DNA of 64,000 nucleotides from Polyangiaceae bacterium (lineage in GTDB: Bacteria > Myxococcota_A > Polyangia > Polyangiales > Polyangiaceae), in the NCBI GenBank assembly GCA_013361525.1, contig JABFXY010000169.1, forward strand, positions 1 through 64,000, written 5' to 3'. Shown here in pieces: positions 15,962-23,199 of the stretch. Within the stretch, counting starts at the first letter, position 1. Each line of letters starts with the position of its first letter. The position numbers and the translations under genes were made by a program. The notes beneath the pieces are model-generated. The model ran no database searches, was not told the origin of the DNA, and saw nothing but the letters and a program-made list of their open reading frames with translations.

Positions 15962-17119
15962 ATGTCGAATGCAATGCCAAAAGGAGTCTCCAAGGTCAAG
16001 CGGAAGCGTTCGTACATTGGCGCCAAGTCGGAAGTACATGTCCGGTTTCCCGCGCAGTTCGACGACTTCTTCGCGACCACGTGCCGGCAATACGAGTCCG
16101 AGCTCGTCGACGCGAGGGCCCGGCTCGCCAAGCTCGAGCTGCCGGAGGAGCTCCGCGCGCATTATCACTTTGCCGTGCTGGAGCACGACCAGCCGAGCTT
16201 CATGTTGCTGCCGCTGATGTATTTGAATCTCGCGGACCGAATGGGCGGCGTCACCGAAAAGCACCGAGCCTATCTCCCGTGGTTCATGTTGAGCTCGGAG
16301 ATCGTGGCGGTGCTCGACGACGCGATCGACCGGGCGGCGAAGCGCTCGGACCACCAGACGTTCGCGGATCGTTATGGCCTCGTCGAGCTGCTGCCGTTCT
16401 CCCATTTCATGCTGGCGACGGTCATCGCTCAAATCGCCGATACCATTCCAGAGGCTGTCGGGCCGATGGCGCGATCCTTCGTCGATCTCTGTGGGCTCGA
16501 GACGATCGAGGTCGCGACACGCTATGCAAAGCCGGACCCGATCTATTTCGAGCGCCTCCTGCGCGTTCACCACGAGCAGGCTCGGGGCGCCGTCGCACAC
16601 GCACACGATGTCGCATTGATGTTCCACGGGCGCGTGGACTTTCCCCATTCCCTCTCGATCCTGATGGGGGACCTGATGCAGGACGTCGACGATCTCGTGA
16701 ATTTCATGGAGGAACGGGACCTGGTCGGGGAAAACGACGACCTCAGCCTCGGGACCGTCACCTACCTGTTGCTCTCGACGCTCCGCGCAGATCCGGGGTT
16801 TGCCGCGACGCTCGACGCCATGTGGGCACCCTATCGGGAGGCGGCCGCGACATCGCGGGCCGCCCTCAATCCGGCCCTGCGACGCTGCGATCTCGAAAGC
16901 GAAGATGCTCGTGCCGCGGTTCGTCGCGCCGTCGCCATTCACGGCGTCCCTGCGACGCTCGAGAAGATTCATGCCGATGCGGAGCGCTGCATCTCGAGCG
17001 CGCCGCCGGAGTTCCGCGGTTATGCCGAAGACGTCTGCGGGGCGTTTCTACATCGTTTGCGCCGGACTCCTCGATTGCGCGAGGTCGAAAGCGCTCCGAA
17101 GACCGGCACCGATCGCTGA
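15962..17119 (+). CDS. Polyprenyl synthetase-like (isoprenoid synthase fold) protein
   Basis: This 385-residue protein is all-helical with two aspartate clusters placed like those of trans-prenyltransferases. The first, 'SSEIVAVLDDAIDRAAKRSD' (DDAID at residues 119-123), stands for DDxxD. The second, 'LMGDLMQDVDDLVNFME' (240-244), stands where FQxxDDxxD is found, followed by 'DDLSLGTVTYLLL', like the 'GKxT' segment. The family condenses isopentenyl diphosphate with allylic diphosphates. The match is diverged, and a terpene cyclase or a non-catalytic homologue is also possible. ATG 15962 has GAGG upstream. Behind it lies a strong inverted repeat. A STAS-like gene converges on its 3' end. Confidence 0.7.
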   Translation: MSNAMPKGVSKVKRKRSYIGAKSEVHVRFPAQFDDFFATTCRQYESELVDARARLAKLELPEELRAHYHFAVLEHDQPSFMLLPLMYLNLADRMGGVTEKHRAYLPWFMLSSEIVAVLDDAIDRAAKRSDHQTFADRYGLVELLPFSHFMLATVIAQIADTIPEAVGPMARSFVDLCGLETIEVATRYAKPDPIYFERLLRVHHEQARGAVAHAHDVALMFHGRVDFPHSLSILMGDLMQDVDDLVNFMEERDLVGENDDLSLGTVTYLLLSTLRADPGFAATLDAMWAPYREAAATSRAALNPALRRCDLESEDARAAVRRAVAIHGVPATLEKIHADAERCISSAPPEFRGYAEDVCGAFLHRLRRTPRLREVESAPKTGTDR

Positions 17120-17134
17120 GCGAACGATAAACGC

Positions 17135-17527
17135 CTAGGCCCCCTTGAGATAGGCGATGGCAGCCGCCCGGCTGCCGCAGATCTCGAGGGGGATCACTTT
17201 GGAAAATCGCAGCGCCGTCCCGAGCATCTTCGCCATGGCGAGCTGCGTCGCCATCGCGAACCGCTTGCCGCCATGCCCCTTCCAGAGCTCGAACACCTCC
17301 AACATGGCGTCGGAGGGCGCCAGCGTCATCTGCTTCATCTCCATCGCGTCGACGAGCCAGCCAGTGACGTTCTTCCGACCGCGAAGCAACGCTTTGAGCT
17401 CGTGGCTCACTTGCTTGATCGCGTCCGCCGGGACGTCGCCCCTGTACACGAGCTCGACGATCGTCGGCTCGAGCATCTGAACATCCACTTCCCAACTCTT
17501 GAATGTCAGGCGCAACGATGGATCCAT
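17135..17527 (-). CDS. STAS/SpoIIAA-like single-domain protein
   Basis: A 130-residue protein with the alternating strand/helix order of STAS or SEC14-like domains: 'TIVELVYRGDVPADAIKQVSHELKALLRG', then 'VTGWLVDAMEMKQM' and a helix-rich tail 'RFAMATQLAMAKMLGTALRF'. Stand-alone members bind partners or nucleotides, and no phosphorylatable Ser in the classical position is evident. It is convergent with the prenyl synthase-like gene (15 bp apart) and divergent from the HAD hydrolase (128 bp). The role is unknown. Confidence 0.7.
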   Translation of the reverse strand: MDPSLRLTFKSWEVDVQMLEPTIVELVYRGDVPADAIKQVSHELKALLRGRKNVTGWLVDAMEMKQMTLAPSDAMLEVFELWKGHGGKRFAMATQLAMAKMLGTALRFSKVIPLEICGSRAAAIAYLKGA

Positions 17528-17655
17528 ATGCAGGGATTAGGACTTCCGTGGCGGCTCGATCGTTATTGGTCGAGCGATAGCGGCCAGATTACCTCGGTTA
17601 CGGGAAATCTTCAAGGCCGCGTTCTCATAGGGAGAACGGGGAGATCACTGTACAC

Positions 17656-18393
17656 ATGAGCGCGCCCGATGTGGGGTCGGAGGTAATCGCTGGCAGACCT
17701 GTACGCGCCGTCATCTTCGACCGCGACGGCGTCCTCGTCCGCTTCGATCTCGAGTTCCTTCGCGCCTTTTTCGAGCCCCTCCTGCCGATTCCGCTGAGCG
17801 CGCTCAGTAACCATTGGCGAACCTGGTGCGCCCAGCGCCGAGGCCCGCAGACGCTGGACGAGGAGCGGGCGTTCTGGTCCGGCTTTTGGGACATGGTCTT
17901 CGGGGTGGTGGAGCTGGACGACGACGTTCGGCGACGATTGCGGGCATTCGACTACGCCACCGCACTGATCCCCTTCTCCGATGCGGAGCCTGCGCTGCGG
18001 CTGGCGCATTCGATGGGATTGCGCGTCGGTGTCCTGTCGAACTTTCCTTTGAGCAGCCTGGAGCAATCGCTGGAGCACGTCGGCCTGGCACGCTTCATTC
18101 ACGCATTTTGCGCGTCGGCGGCCATTGGCGCGTCCAAGCCCGATCCGGCCTCCTATATGGCAGTATGCCGAGCGCTCGAGGTCGAGCCGGCGGAGTGCGT
18201 CTTCTTCGACGATGAGGCGCCCTGCGTCGCCGGCGCCCGCGCAGTCGGCATGAATGCGTTCTTGATCGATCGGAAGCGGCCCGACCACGCTTTGTCGGAA
18301 GGGGTGTTGCGTGGTCTCGACGCGCTCGAAGCAGTGCTCGACCGACGCTCCTCAGAGCTCGAAATGGTCTTTGCAGGCCCGCCGCGAGCCTAA
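17656..18393 (+). CDS. HAD-superfamily hydrolase
   Basis: A 245-residue HAD phosphatase-like protein. Motif I is 'FDRDGVLVRFD' with Asp22 and Asp24, a helical cap follows, motif II is 'GVLSNFP', motif III Lys is in 'GASKPDP' and motif IV is 'FFDDEAPCVAGA'. Subfamily I (beta-phosphoglucomutase/phosphatase-like) is likely from the cap between motifs I and II. The substrate is unknown. Its 3' end overlaps the convergent YdcF-like gene by 42 bp, a heavy overlap even for this genome. Confidence 0.88.
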   Translation: MSAPDVGSEVIAGRPVRAVIFDRDGVLVRFDLEFLRAFFEPLLPIPLSALSNHWRTWCAQRRGPQTLDEERAFWSGFWDMVFGVVELDDDVRRRLRAFDYATALIPFSDAEPALRLAHSMGLRVGVLSNFPLSSLEQSLEHVGLARFIHAFCASAAIGASKPDPASYMAVCRALEVEPAECVFFDDEAPCVAGARAVGMNAFLIDRKRPDHALSEGVLRGLDALEAVLDRRSSELEMVFAGPPRA

Positions 18394-19083
18394 AAGAAGG
18401 CAGACTCCCATTCGCGCATCTTCGACATGATTGCATTCCTCGTCGGTCACCGGTCGCGCGTCGGGATAAAGCACGTAATGCCCGACCGCGACGCCGTCGA
18501 GATCGACGACGGTGAGCCTCCCGAGATCGACGCAGCAGTTGCTGTCGCAAAGCGCATTGTAGAGGAGCTGGCCGGCGCTATCGCTCACGACGAGGCCCGA
18601 CCGCCAGCCGTGCTCCTGCATGACGATTGAGCTGTAGTAGATGTTCTCGTCGGTGTGTTCGGCGAGCGGCTCGACGACGATGGCTTCGGAGGAGATGTCT
18701 CGCTCGAGGAGGAGGTCGCGGAGCGTGTCGGCCTCGCTGAATTCGTTATGGACGGCGCCCCCGGTGACGATGAAATGGTCGCCATAACCTGCTGTGTGCA
18801 GATTGGATGCGATGTCCGCTCGCTCGGTCTGGCAGTCGGAGGCGCTCCCGTCTGCATTGCTCGGGCATCCGAGGACCACGATGACGTCGTGCTTCTGGGC
18901 AATGCACGCCCCGGCCTTCGGTCGATCCTCGTCGGGGTTGGGCGGAAGTGGTCCCGGGTAGAGCTCCTGCATCGCGGGGACCTCACACGCGGCCGCGTCT
19001 TCGCCTTCTTCACCCACGCTGCTCGGTCCCGAGCAAGCCGTCGCAATGACGAGGAGACACGCGGTGAGAATGCGAATCGTCAT
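18352..19083 (-). CDS. YdcF/DUF218-like lipoprotein
   Basis: A 243-residue protein with a signal (MTIRILTACLLVIATAC) and lipobox Cys17. The mature part follows the DUF218 layout: 'HDVIVVLGCP', then 'FIVTGGAVHNEFSEADTLRDLLLERDISSEAIVVEPLAEHTDEN' (split here over about residues 95-145) and 'GLVVSDSAGQLLYNA'. DUF218 proteins (YdcF, SanA) bind nucleotides or act on the cell envelope, and activity is largely unproved. ATG 19083 overlaps the TGA of the upstream gene (ATGA), so translation is probably coupled. Eight cysteines suggest disulfides. Confidence 0.82.
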   Translation of the reverse strand: MTIRILTACLLVIATACSGPSSVGEEGEDAAACEVPAMQELYPGPLPPNPDEDRPKAGACIAQKHDVIVVLGCPSNADGSASDCQTERADIASNLHTAGYGDHFIVTGGAVHNEFSEADTLRDLLLERDISSEAIVVEPLAEHTDENIYYSSIVMQEHGWRSGLVVSDSAGQLLYNALCDSNCCVDLGRLTVVDLDGVAVGHYVLYPDARPVTDEECNHVEDARMGVCLLLGSRRACKDHFEL

Positions 19084-19751
19084 TGTCGGAAGTAGCCGAA
19101 GAACGCGAAGTGCTGTGCAAAGCCGCCGCTCGCGAACGTGCGTTCGTCGCCCAGCGATTGCACGTGCGTGACCTCGATCCAGGGACGACCGAGGAGCCTG
19201 AATCCGAACGCTTCGTTCTTCGTCAGGAGCTCCAGCCCGACCTGCGAAACGAAACGCATGCTCCCGCCATTTTGCGCACCTCGATCGTCTTCGTGAAACG
19301 CGGTCGTGAAGCCGATCCCGGGTCCCCCCACGAACCGCGCGAGGCCGCGCCCCAGGTGGAACGTGAAGTAGACGTCTTGGGTGAAATACAATGCACGATC
19401 GAAGCCCGCTGCGAACACCGTCCCCGAGACGGCCGTCGAGAGATCGATCGAATAGAGCTCCGGCGCGAAGACCTGGAGCTCGAACGTCGGCAGCGTGAGC
19501 CCGATGAGCGCGGCGTCGGTGCCCGAGCCCACGCGACCGGGTGCGGTCCATAACGTTGCGGATGCGATGTTCGGGCCCTGCGCCGTACCGAAGCCGTATT
19601 TGCGCCGGGGCGGGGGCGGCTCGTCACCGCGCGCAGGGCTCGCTTGCGTCAGCGCCACGAGGACGATCGCGGCGATGTGCACGCCGATCCGGGCGATGTC
19701 TCCGGCAGAGATCACAGTGGCCAGCCGTGCAGCCTCCCGCGAGGTCGTCAT
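19080..19751 (-). CDS. Probable outer-membrane-type beta-barrel protein, unknown
   Basis: A 223-residue protein beginning with a signal-like region that ends near 'ASPARG' and a Pro-rich stretch. Alternating hydrophobic strands and an aromatic C-terminus follow ('GGFAQHFAFFGYFRQ'; 'FTFHLGRGLARFVGGPGIGF'; 'QVGLELLTKNEAFGFRLLG'). This pattern fits an outer membrane or periplasmic beta protein. ATG 19751 is preferred over a GTG at 19805. The stop overlaps the start of the YdcF-like lipoprotein by four bases, tying the two proteins into one translational unit. Confidence 0.65.
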   Translation of the reverse strand: MTTSREAARLATVISAGDIARIGVHIAAIVLVALTQASPARGDEPPPPRRKYGFGTAQGPNIASATLWTAPGRVGSGTDAALIGLTLPTFELQVFAPELYSIDLSTAVSGTVFAAGFDRALYFTQDVYFTFHLGRGLARFVGGPGIGFTTAFHEDDRGAQNGGSMRFVSQVGLELLTKNEAFGFRLLGRPWIEVTHVQSLGDERTFASGGFAQHFAFFGYFRQ

Positions 19752-19877
19752 CCGATGCAAGGGCTGCAACACGATCTCGGCGCGGATCTTCCCGATCGTC
19801 GACACCGCATCGATTGTTCGGTCACATGGTCAGCCCTCGTCGCACTTGGGACGCGGACGCCGAGGAACTGGAGACCC

Positions 19878-20609
19878 ATGCTCCGAACAATCGCATTCGT
19901 TGTCGTTGCTGTCGTCGTTGCTCCGCTTCGATCTGCTTTCGCATGTCAGTGCGCGAGCGAAGGACCGGCCTACAACCTCGCCGCCGCGCAAGCTCAGTCA
20001 ACGCTCATCTTCGAGGGGCGGGTCGAATCGCTGGGACCGCACAGCGGGACGCTGGAGGGGGCGCCGGTGCAGCTCGCCGACGTGAAAGCGCACCGCGGTA
20101 CGCTCTCGAGCGAGGAGCTTCGGCTGACGAACGGCGACGAGTGTTCGTCGCAGCAGCTCGAGAAGGGGAAGCGCTACCTCTTCTATTTGGGCAAGGCGTC
20201 GGTGTTGCACATCAACGCTTGCTCTCGCGTCATTGCGTTCCCCGAGGCCGACAAAGAGGTCACCGCGCTCGCGGGCGCGACCGGCGCACCCTCCGCAGCA
20301 GGGCCTCCGGACGATCCGTCGCAGCCGACGCCGCCGCCTCCGACGCTCGAGCCCGAAGACGCGAACGCACGCGACGAGCGCGCGACCGGTGGTGCTCCGA
20401 CGGTGCCCTCGGACTCGGGTGGCTGCGCGAGCTGCCAGGCGGGTGGAGAGGGGAGGGACCCGAGGCTGTACGGCGGCGTTGCTCTCGCGATGATAGTCGG
20501 TGTCGCCACACGCTCTCTGCGCCGACGTAGAACCGCTACGCAGACGGGGGGTTCGGGCGCGCTGCGTCGTGACAAGCCCGGGCTGGACGCCGCCGGCAAG
20601 TCCACCTAG
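19878..20609 (+). CDS. NTR/TIMP-like secreted protein with MYXO-CTERM-like anchor
   Basis: A 243-residue protein with a signal peptide (MLRTIAFVVVAVVVAPLRSAFA). An NTR-like domain begins right after cleavage with 'CQCASEG...QAQSTLIFEGRVESL', matching the CxC-plus-'vf.G.v' start of TIMP/netrin-like domains. It runs to the 'CSRVIAF' segment near residue 118. A Pro/Gly-rich linker leads to a MYXO-CTERM-like tail: GGCASC, a hydrophobic helix and RRRR (about residues 195-225). Such tails are thought to anchor and sort proteins to the myxobacterial surface. The partner of the NTR domain is unknown. Confidence 0.82.
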   Translation: MLRTIAFVVVAVVVAPLRSAFACQCASEGPAYNLAAAQAQSTLIFEGRVESLGPHSGTLEGAPVQLADVKAHRGTLSSEELRLTNGDECSSQQLEKGKRYLFYLGKASVLHINACSRVIAFPEADKEVTALAGATGAPSAAGPPDDPSQPTPPPPTLEPEDANARDERATGGAPTVPSDSGGCASCQAGGEGRDPRLYGGVALAMIVGVATRSLRRRRTATQTGGSGALRRDKPGLDAAGKST

Positions 20610-20642
20610 GGTCGCCCCCTTCCCGGCTAAATGGAGATTTCG

Positions 20643-21407
20643 ATGAAGCAACTTGGATTCTCGGTCTTGGCGTTCGCGATGCTCGTCGCTTGTGGTGATT
20701 CCGGCAACGGCGGCAGCGGCGGCAACGGTGGCAGCGAGGGCGGCTCGGACAACAACGGCGGCTCGAACGACGGCGGCTCCGGCGGCGGCGTGATCAACAA
20801 CGGCGGCGGCGGCGCGGTCAACGACGGCGGCTCCGGCGGTGGCACCCCGACCTGCGATACGTCCGGCATCCAGGATCCGGCTTGCAGCGACTGCGTCCAG
20901 GCGAACTGCTGTGCAGAGTTCGGCGCCTGCCTCGATGACGCAACCTGCGCCGGCTGCCTGGCGGACAATAGCGATCCGGCATGCGAGACGAACGCGCCCC
21001 TCGGCGCCATCGGCGATTGCCTCAACGCCTTCTGCACCGACGAGTGCCTCGGTGGCCCGGCCATCGAGCCGTCGTGCGACGCGCCCGCGGTCGCTCCGTC
21101 GGCCGGTGCGTGCTTCACGCCGGCGAAGGGTGGTTGCAACCCCGTCACGAACGACGGCTGCGACACGGCCGCGGGCGAAGCCTGCGACTTCGGTGGGGAT
21201 AGCTTCCAGTGCTACCCGGCGCCGAACGACCAGGCCCTCTGCGACGAGTGTGGCGCCGCGGGCTTCTGCCAGGGCACGATGACGTGCACCGACGCGAACG
21301 CCGGACAGTGCGTCCGCTTCTGCTGCGACGACGGCGACTGCGGCACGGGCGTCTGCGACACGACGCTGACGGGCACGACGGTCGGTCTCTGCGTGGCCGC
21401 TCCCTGA
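20643..21407 (+). CDS. Cysteine-rich GGSGG-linker lipoprotein
   Basis: A 254-residue protein: signal MKQLGFSVLAFAMLVAC with Cys17, then about 50 residues of GGSGGNGGS linker, and a Cys-rich mature part with more than 25 cysteines in CxxC/CC groups ('CDTSGIQDPACSDCVQANCCAEF'-type repeats, residues about 70-130). Each repeat resembles the short Cys motifs scattered through myxobacterial surface proteins. ATG 20643 has GGAG eight bases upstream. A strong terminator follows at 21418. Its arrangement resembles the 275-aa protein at 623-1450 (shared linker and Cys-rich tail), so the two may be distant paralogues. Confidence 0.78.
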   Translation: MKQLGFSVLAFAMLVACGDSGNGGSGGNGGSEGGSDNNGGSNDGGSGGGVINNGGGGAVNDGGSGGGTPTCDTSGIQDPACSDCVQANCCAEFGACLDDATCAGCLADNSDPACETNAPLGAIGDCLNAFCTDECLGGPAIEPSCDAPAVAPSAGACFTPAKGGCNPVTNDGCDTAAGEACDFGGDSFQCYPAPNDQALCDECGAAGFCQGTMTCTDANAGQCVRFCCDDGDCGTGVCDTTLTGTTVGLCVAAP

Positions 21408-21417
21408 AGTCCGGAAC

Positions 21418-21470
21418 AGCCCCGAGCCTCCGAGGCCTTTCGCCTCTGAGGCTTGGGGCTTTCTTGTTTT
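21418..21470 (+). terminator. Rho-independent terminator after the Cys-rich lipoprotein
   Basis: An 18-bp stem with two non-Watson-Crick positions (arms 21418-21435 and 21443-21460, beginning AGCCCCGAGCC and ending GGCTTGGGGCT) closes a seven-base loop and is followed by TTCTTGTTTT. This is the best intrinsic terminator in the window. Confidence 0.9.
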
Positions 21471-21540
21471 GTGGCGTCGCGGTTTGCACCGGCCCGCCGA
21501 CGCGCATGCGAACTTGTTGATTCGCGGTATATCCGGGGCA

Positions 21541-21975
21541 ATGGTCCCGCGAGCCTCGTCGCGTATCGCCGAGTTCGTCGACGCCCTGCCGCTCCGCCCG
21601 GGAATGCGCGTGCTCGAAATCGGCTGCGGCCCCGGCGTCGCAGCGCGACTGGTCTGTGCACGAATCGGGAGTGGCTACGTGCTGGCGATCGATCGGTCGC
21701 CCCGCGCAATCGAGCAGGCTCGCGCGGGCTCGCAGTTGCAGCTCACGATGGGGCGGCTCGAATTCCGGACGGTCGCTATCGAGGACTTCACCCTCGATTC
21801 GCAGACTCCTCGGTTCGATCTGGTTTTTGCGATGAGGGTCGGCGCGCTCGATGGACGCCATCCCGAGCTCGAGACCCGCGCGCTGTCGAGCATTGCCGCC
21901 GCATTGGCGCCGAGCGGCAGGTTCTTCATCGACGGCGGAAGCCCCCTGCGCGAGCTGGCTCAGCCCTTCAAATGA
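21541..21975 (+). CDS. SAM-dependent methyltransferase (short)
   Basis: A 144-residue class I methyltransferase fragment-sized protein with motif I 'RVLEIGCGPGVAARLVCARIG' (about residues 22-42), an acidic residue at the end of strand 2 ('VLAIDRSPRAIEQA') and 'FDLVFAMRVGALDG'. It is shorter than typical (about 200 residues) but retains the whole nucleotide-binding half, so small stand-alone enzymes of this size are plausible. ATG 21541 begins shortly after the terminator. The 3' end overlaps the convergent dienelactone hydrolase by 16 bp. Confidence 0.8.
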   Translation: MVPRASSRIAEFVDALPLRPGMRVLEIGCGPGVAARLVCARIGSGYVLAIDRSPRAIEQARAGSQLQLTMGRLEFRTVAIEDFTLDSQTPRFDLVFAMRVGALDGRHPELETRALSSIAAALAPSGRFFIDGGSPLRELAQPFK

Positions 21976-22700
21976 CGGGCGAAGAGGCCGAGCATCGCGG
22001 ACCAATGACGTTCGCAGCAGGCCTCGTCGTAAACCGGTAGATCGGCGACCGCGAACCCGTGTCGCGCCGGATACGTCTCGATGACGTGGTCGACCTTTGC
22101 GGCGGTCAGCGAATCTTCGAGACGTTGCTTCATGTCGTCGGGGAACGACGAATCCTCGATCGCGCCTGCGATATAGAGCTCCGCCTTCGTGGCGGGGGCG
22201 AGCAGGTGCGGGCTGTTCGGGGCGTCGCTCGCGAGGTTGCCGCCGTGGAACGAAGCGCTCGCGACGATCTGATCGGGGAACCGGCCCGCCGCACAAAGCG
22301 ACAAGTTTCCGCCCATACAATAGCCGGTCGTGCCATAGCGACCTTGTCGAACGTCGCTTCGCGTGGCGAGGTAATCGAGGATGACCTTGACGTCGGTCGT
22401 CGCCTTCTCGGTCTCCATCGCGGGGAAGAACTTCTCACGCATCGCGGCGCGCTTCGCGGGGTCGAAGAGGCCGTTCCTGAGCTCTTCGGTGGTGTACGGC
22501 TGCGACCGGTGGAAGAGGTCGGGGAGAACGACGAAGTAGCCGTTCTCCGCGAGGCGTTGGGCCATCGCGTACAGGGTCGGTCGCGGGCCGAGGCCATCCA
22601 TGAAGAAGATCACCGCCGGCCAAGGCTTCGGCGCATGGCTCGGCTCGAAAATCGCGGTACGGCACGGACCGTCGGGTGTGCTGAGATCGATCGAGTTCAT
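21960..22700 (-). CDS. Dienelactone hydrolase family protein
   Basis: A 246-residue alpha/beta hydrolase of the DLH type. The nucleophile Cys128 lies in 'GYCMGGNLSL', an Asp183 in 'IAGAIEDSSFPDD' and His214 in 'YPARHGFAVAD' give the Cys-Asp-His triad. The early loop 'PAVIFFMDGLGPRPTL' is where the oxyanion hole is expected. DLH hydrolyses dienelactone in aromatic degradation, but many homologues act on other esters or lactones. The ATG (22698-22700) overlaps the ATG of the divergent MarR gene (22699-22701), so the two promoters must lie inside each other's coding sequence, unless MarR starts later. Confidence 0.88.
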   Translation of the reverse strand: MNSIDLSTPDGPCRTAIFEPSHAPKPWPAVIFFMDGLGPRPTLYAMAQRLAENGYFVVLPDLFHRSQPYTTEELRNGLFDPAKRAAMREKFFPAMETEKATTDVKVILDYLATRSDVRQGRYGTTGYCMGGNLSLCAAGRFPDQIVASASFHGGNLASDAPNSPHLLAPATKAELYIAGAIEDSSFPDDMKQRLEDSLTAAKVDHVIETYPARHGFAVADLPVYDEACCERHWSAMLGLFARHLKG

Positions 22701-23181
22701 GCCGCAGAAAGTAAACCAGGGTGTCGAAAAAGACAACCAAGGTGTCAAAAAAGACATCCAGGGTGTCGAACAGCCGCTGCTTTCCCTCCTGAACGTGGTC
22801 ACCCAGCGCGAGCGCGACGCGCTCGTCGCCGGCCTCGAGCGGCGCGGCTTCGCGGGCGCGGCGCTGCCGGCGCTGCGGTTGATCGGCGAGGTTCGCACCG
22901 GCGCGCGGAGCATTCAGGCCCTCGCCGACGCGACGGGGACCACGAAACAGTTCTGCGGCCGGGAGGCCCAGCGGCTGCACAAGGCCGGTTACCTCACGCT
23001 GCAGCCGAGCCCCGACGACAAGCGCGTGACGCTGGTGTCGCTCGCGTCGCGAGGCCAAAAGCTCCTCGGCGCCGTCGCCGACGTGAAGAGCGAGCTCGAC
23101 AAGGCGATCGTCAAGAAGCTCGGCGCGACGGACGCGAAGGCGTTTCGCCGCGCCCTCGAGCGTCTCGCCGCCGAGGGCTGA
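22699..23181 (+). CDS. MarR/winged-helix transcriptional regulator
   Basis: A 160-residue MarR-like regulator: 'LPALRLIGEVRTGARSIQALADATGTTKQFCGREAQRLHKAGYLTLQPSPDDKRVTLVSLASRG' (split over about residues 60-125) contains the recognition helix and the 'DDKRvtlvsLT..G' wing. It should repress the divergent dienelactone hydrolase, a common pairing. The first about 25 codons are three 21-bp direct repeats (NQGVEKD, NQGVKKD, IQGVEQP) carrying the palindromes described at 22722-22756. A GTG at 22795 is an alternative start and would make that region a real intergenic operator. Confidence 0.8.
   Translation: MPQKVNQGVEKDNQGVKKDIQGVEQPLLSLLNVVTQRERDALVAGLERRGFAGAALPALRLIGEVRTGARSIQALADATGTTKQFCGREAQRLHKAGYLTLQPSPDDKRVTLVSLASRGQKLLGAVADVKSELDKAIVKKLGATDAKAFRRALERLAAEG
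22722..22767. promoter_or_regulatory. Tandem operator-like TGTC-N6-GACA repeats
   Basis: TGTC-N6-GACA at 22722-22735 and again at 22743-22756, exactly 21 bp apart (two helical turns), with a half site TGTC at 22764-22767. They lie in the tandem 21-bp repeats at the beginning of the MarR frame and just upstream of the dienelactone hydrolase start. Confidence 0.45.
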
Positions 23182-23199
23182 GTCGCGTCGACGCGGGGC

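Noticed and set aside
20698..20840. Direct-repeat-like GGCGGCTCC/GGCAACGG units
   Set aside because: They encode the Gly/Ser linker of the lipoprotein and are codon-level low complexity, not a CRISPR or DNA repeat.
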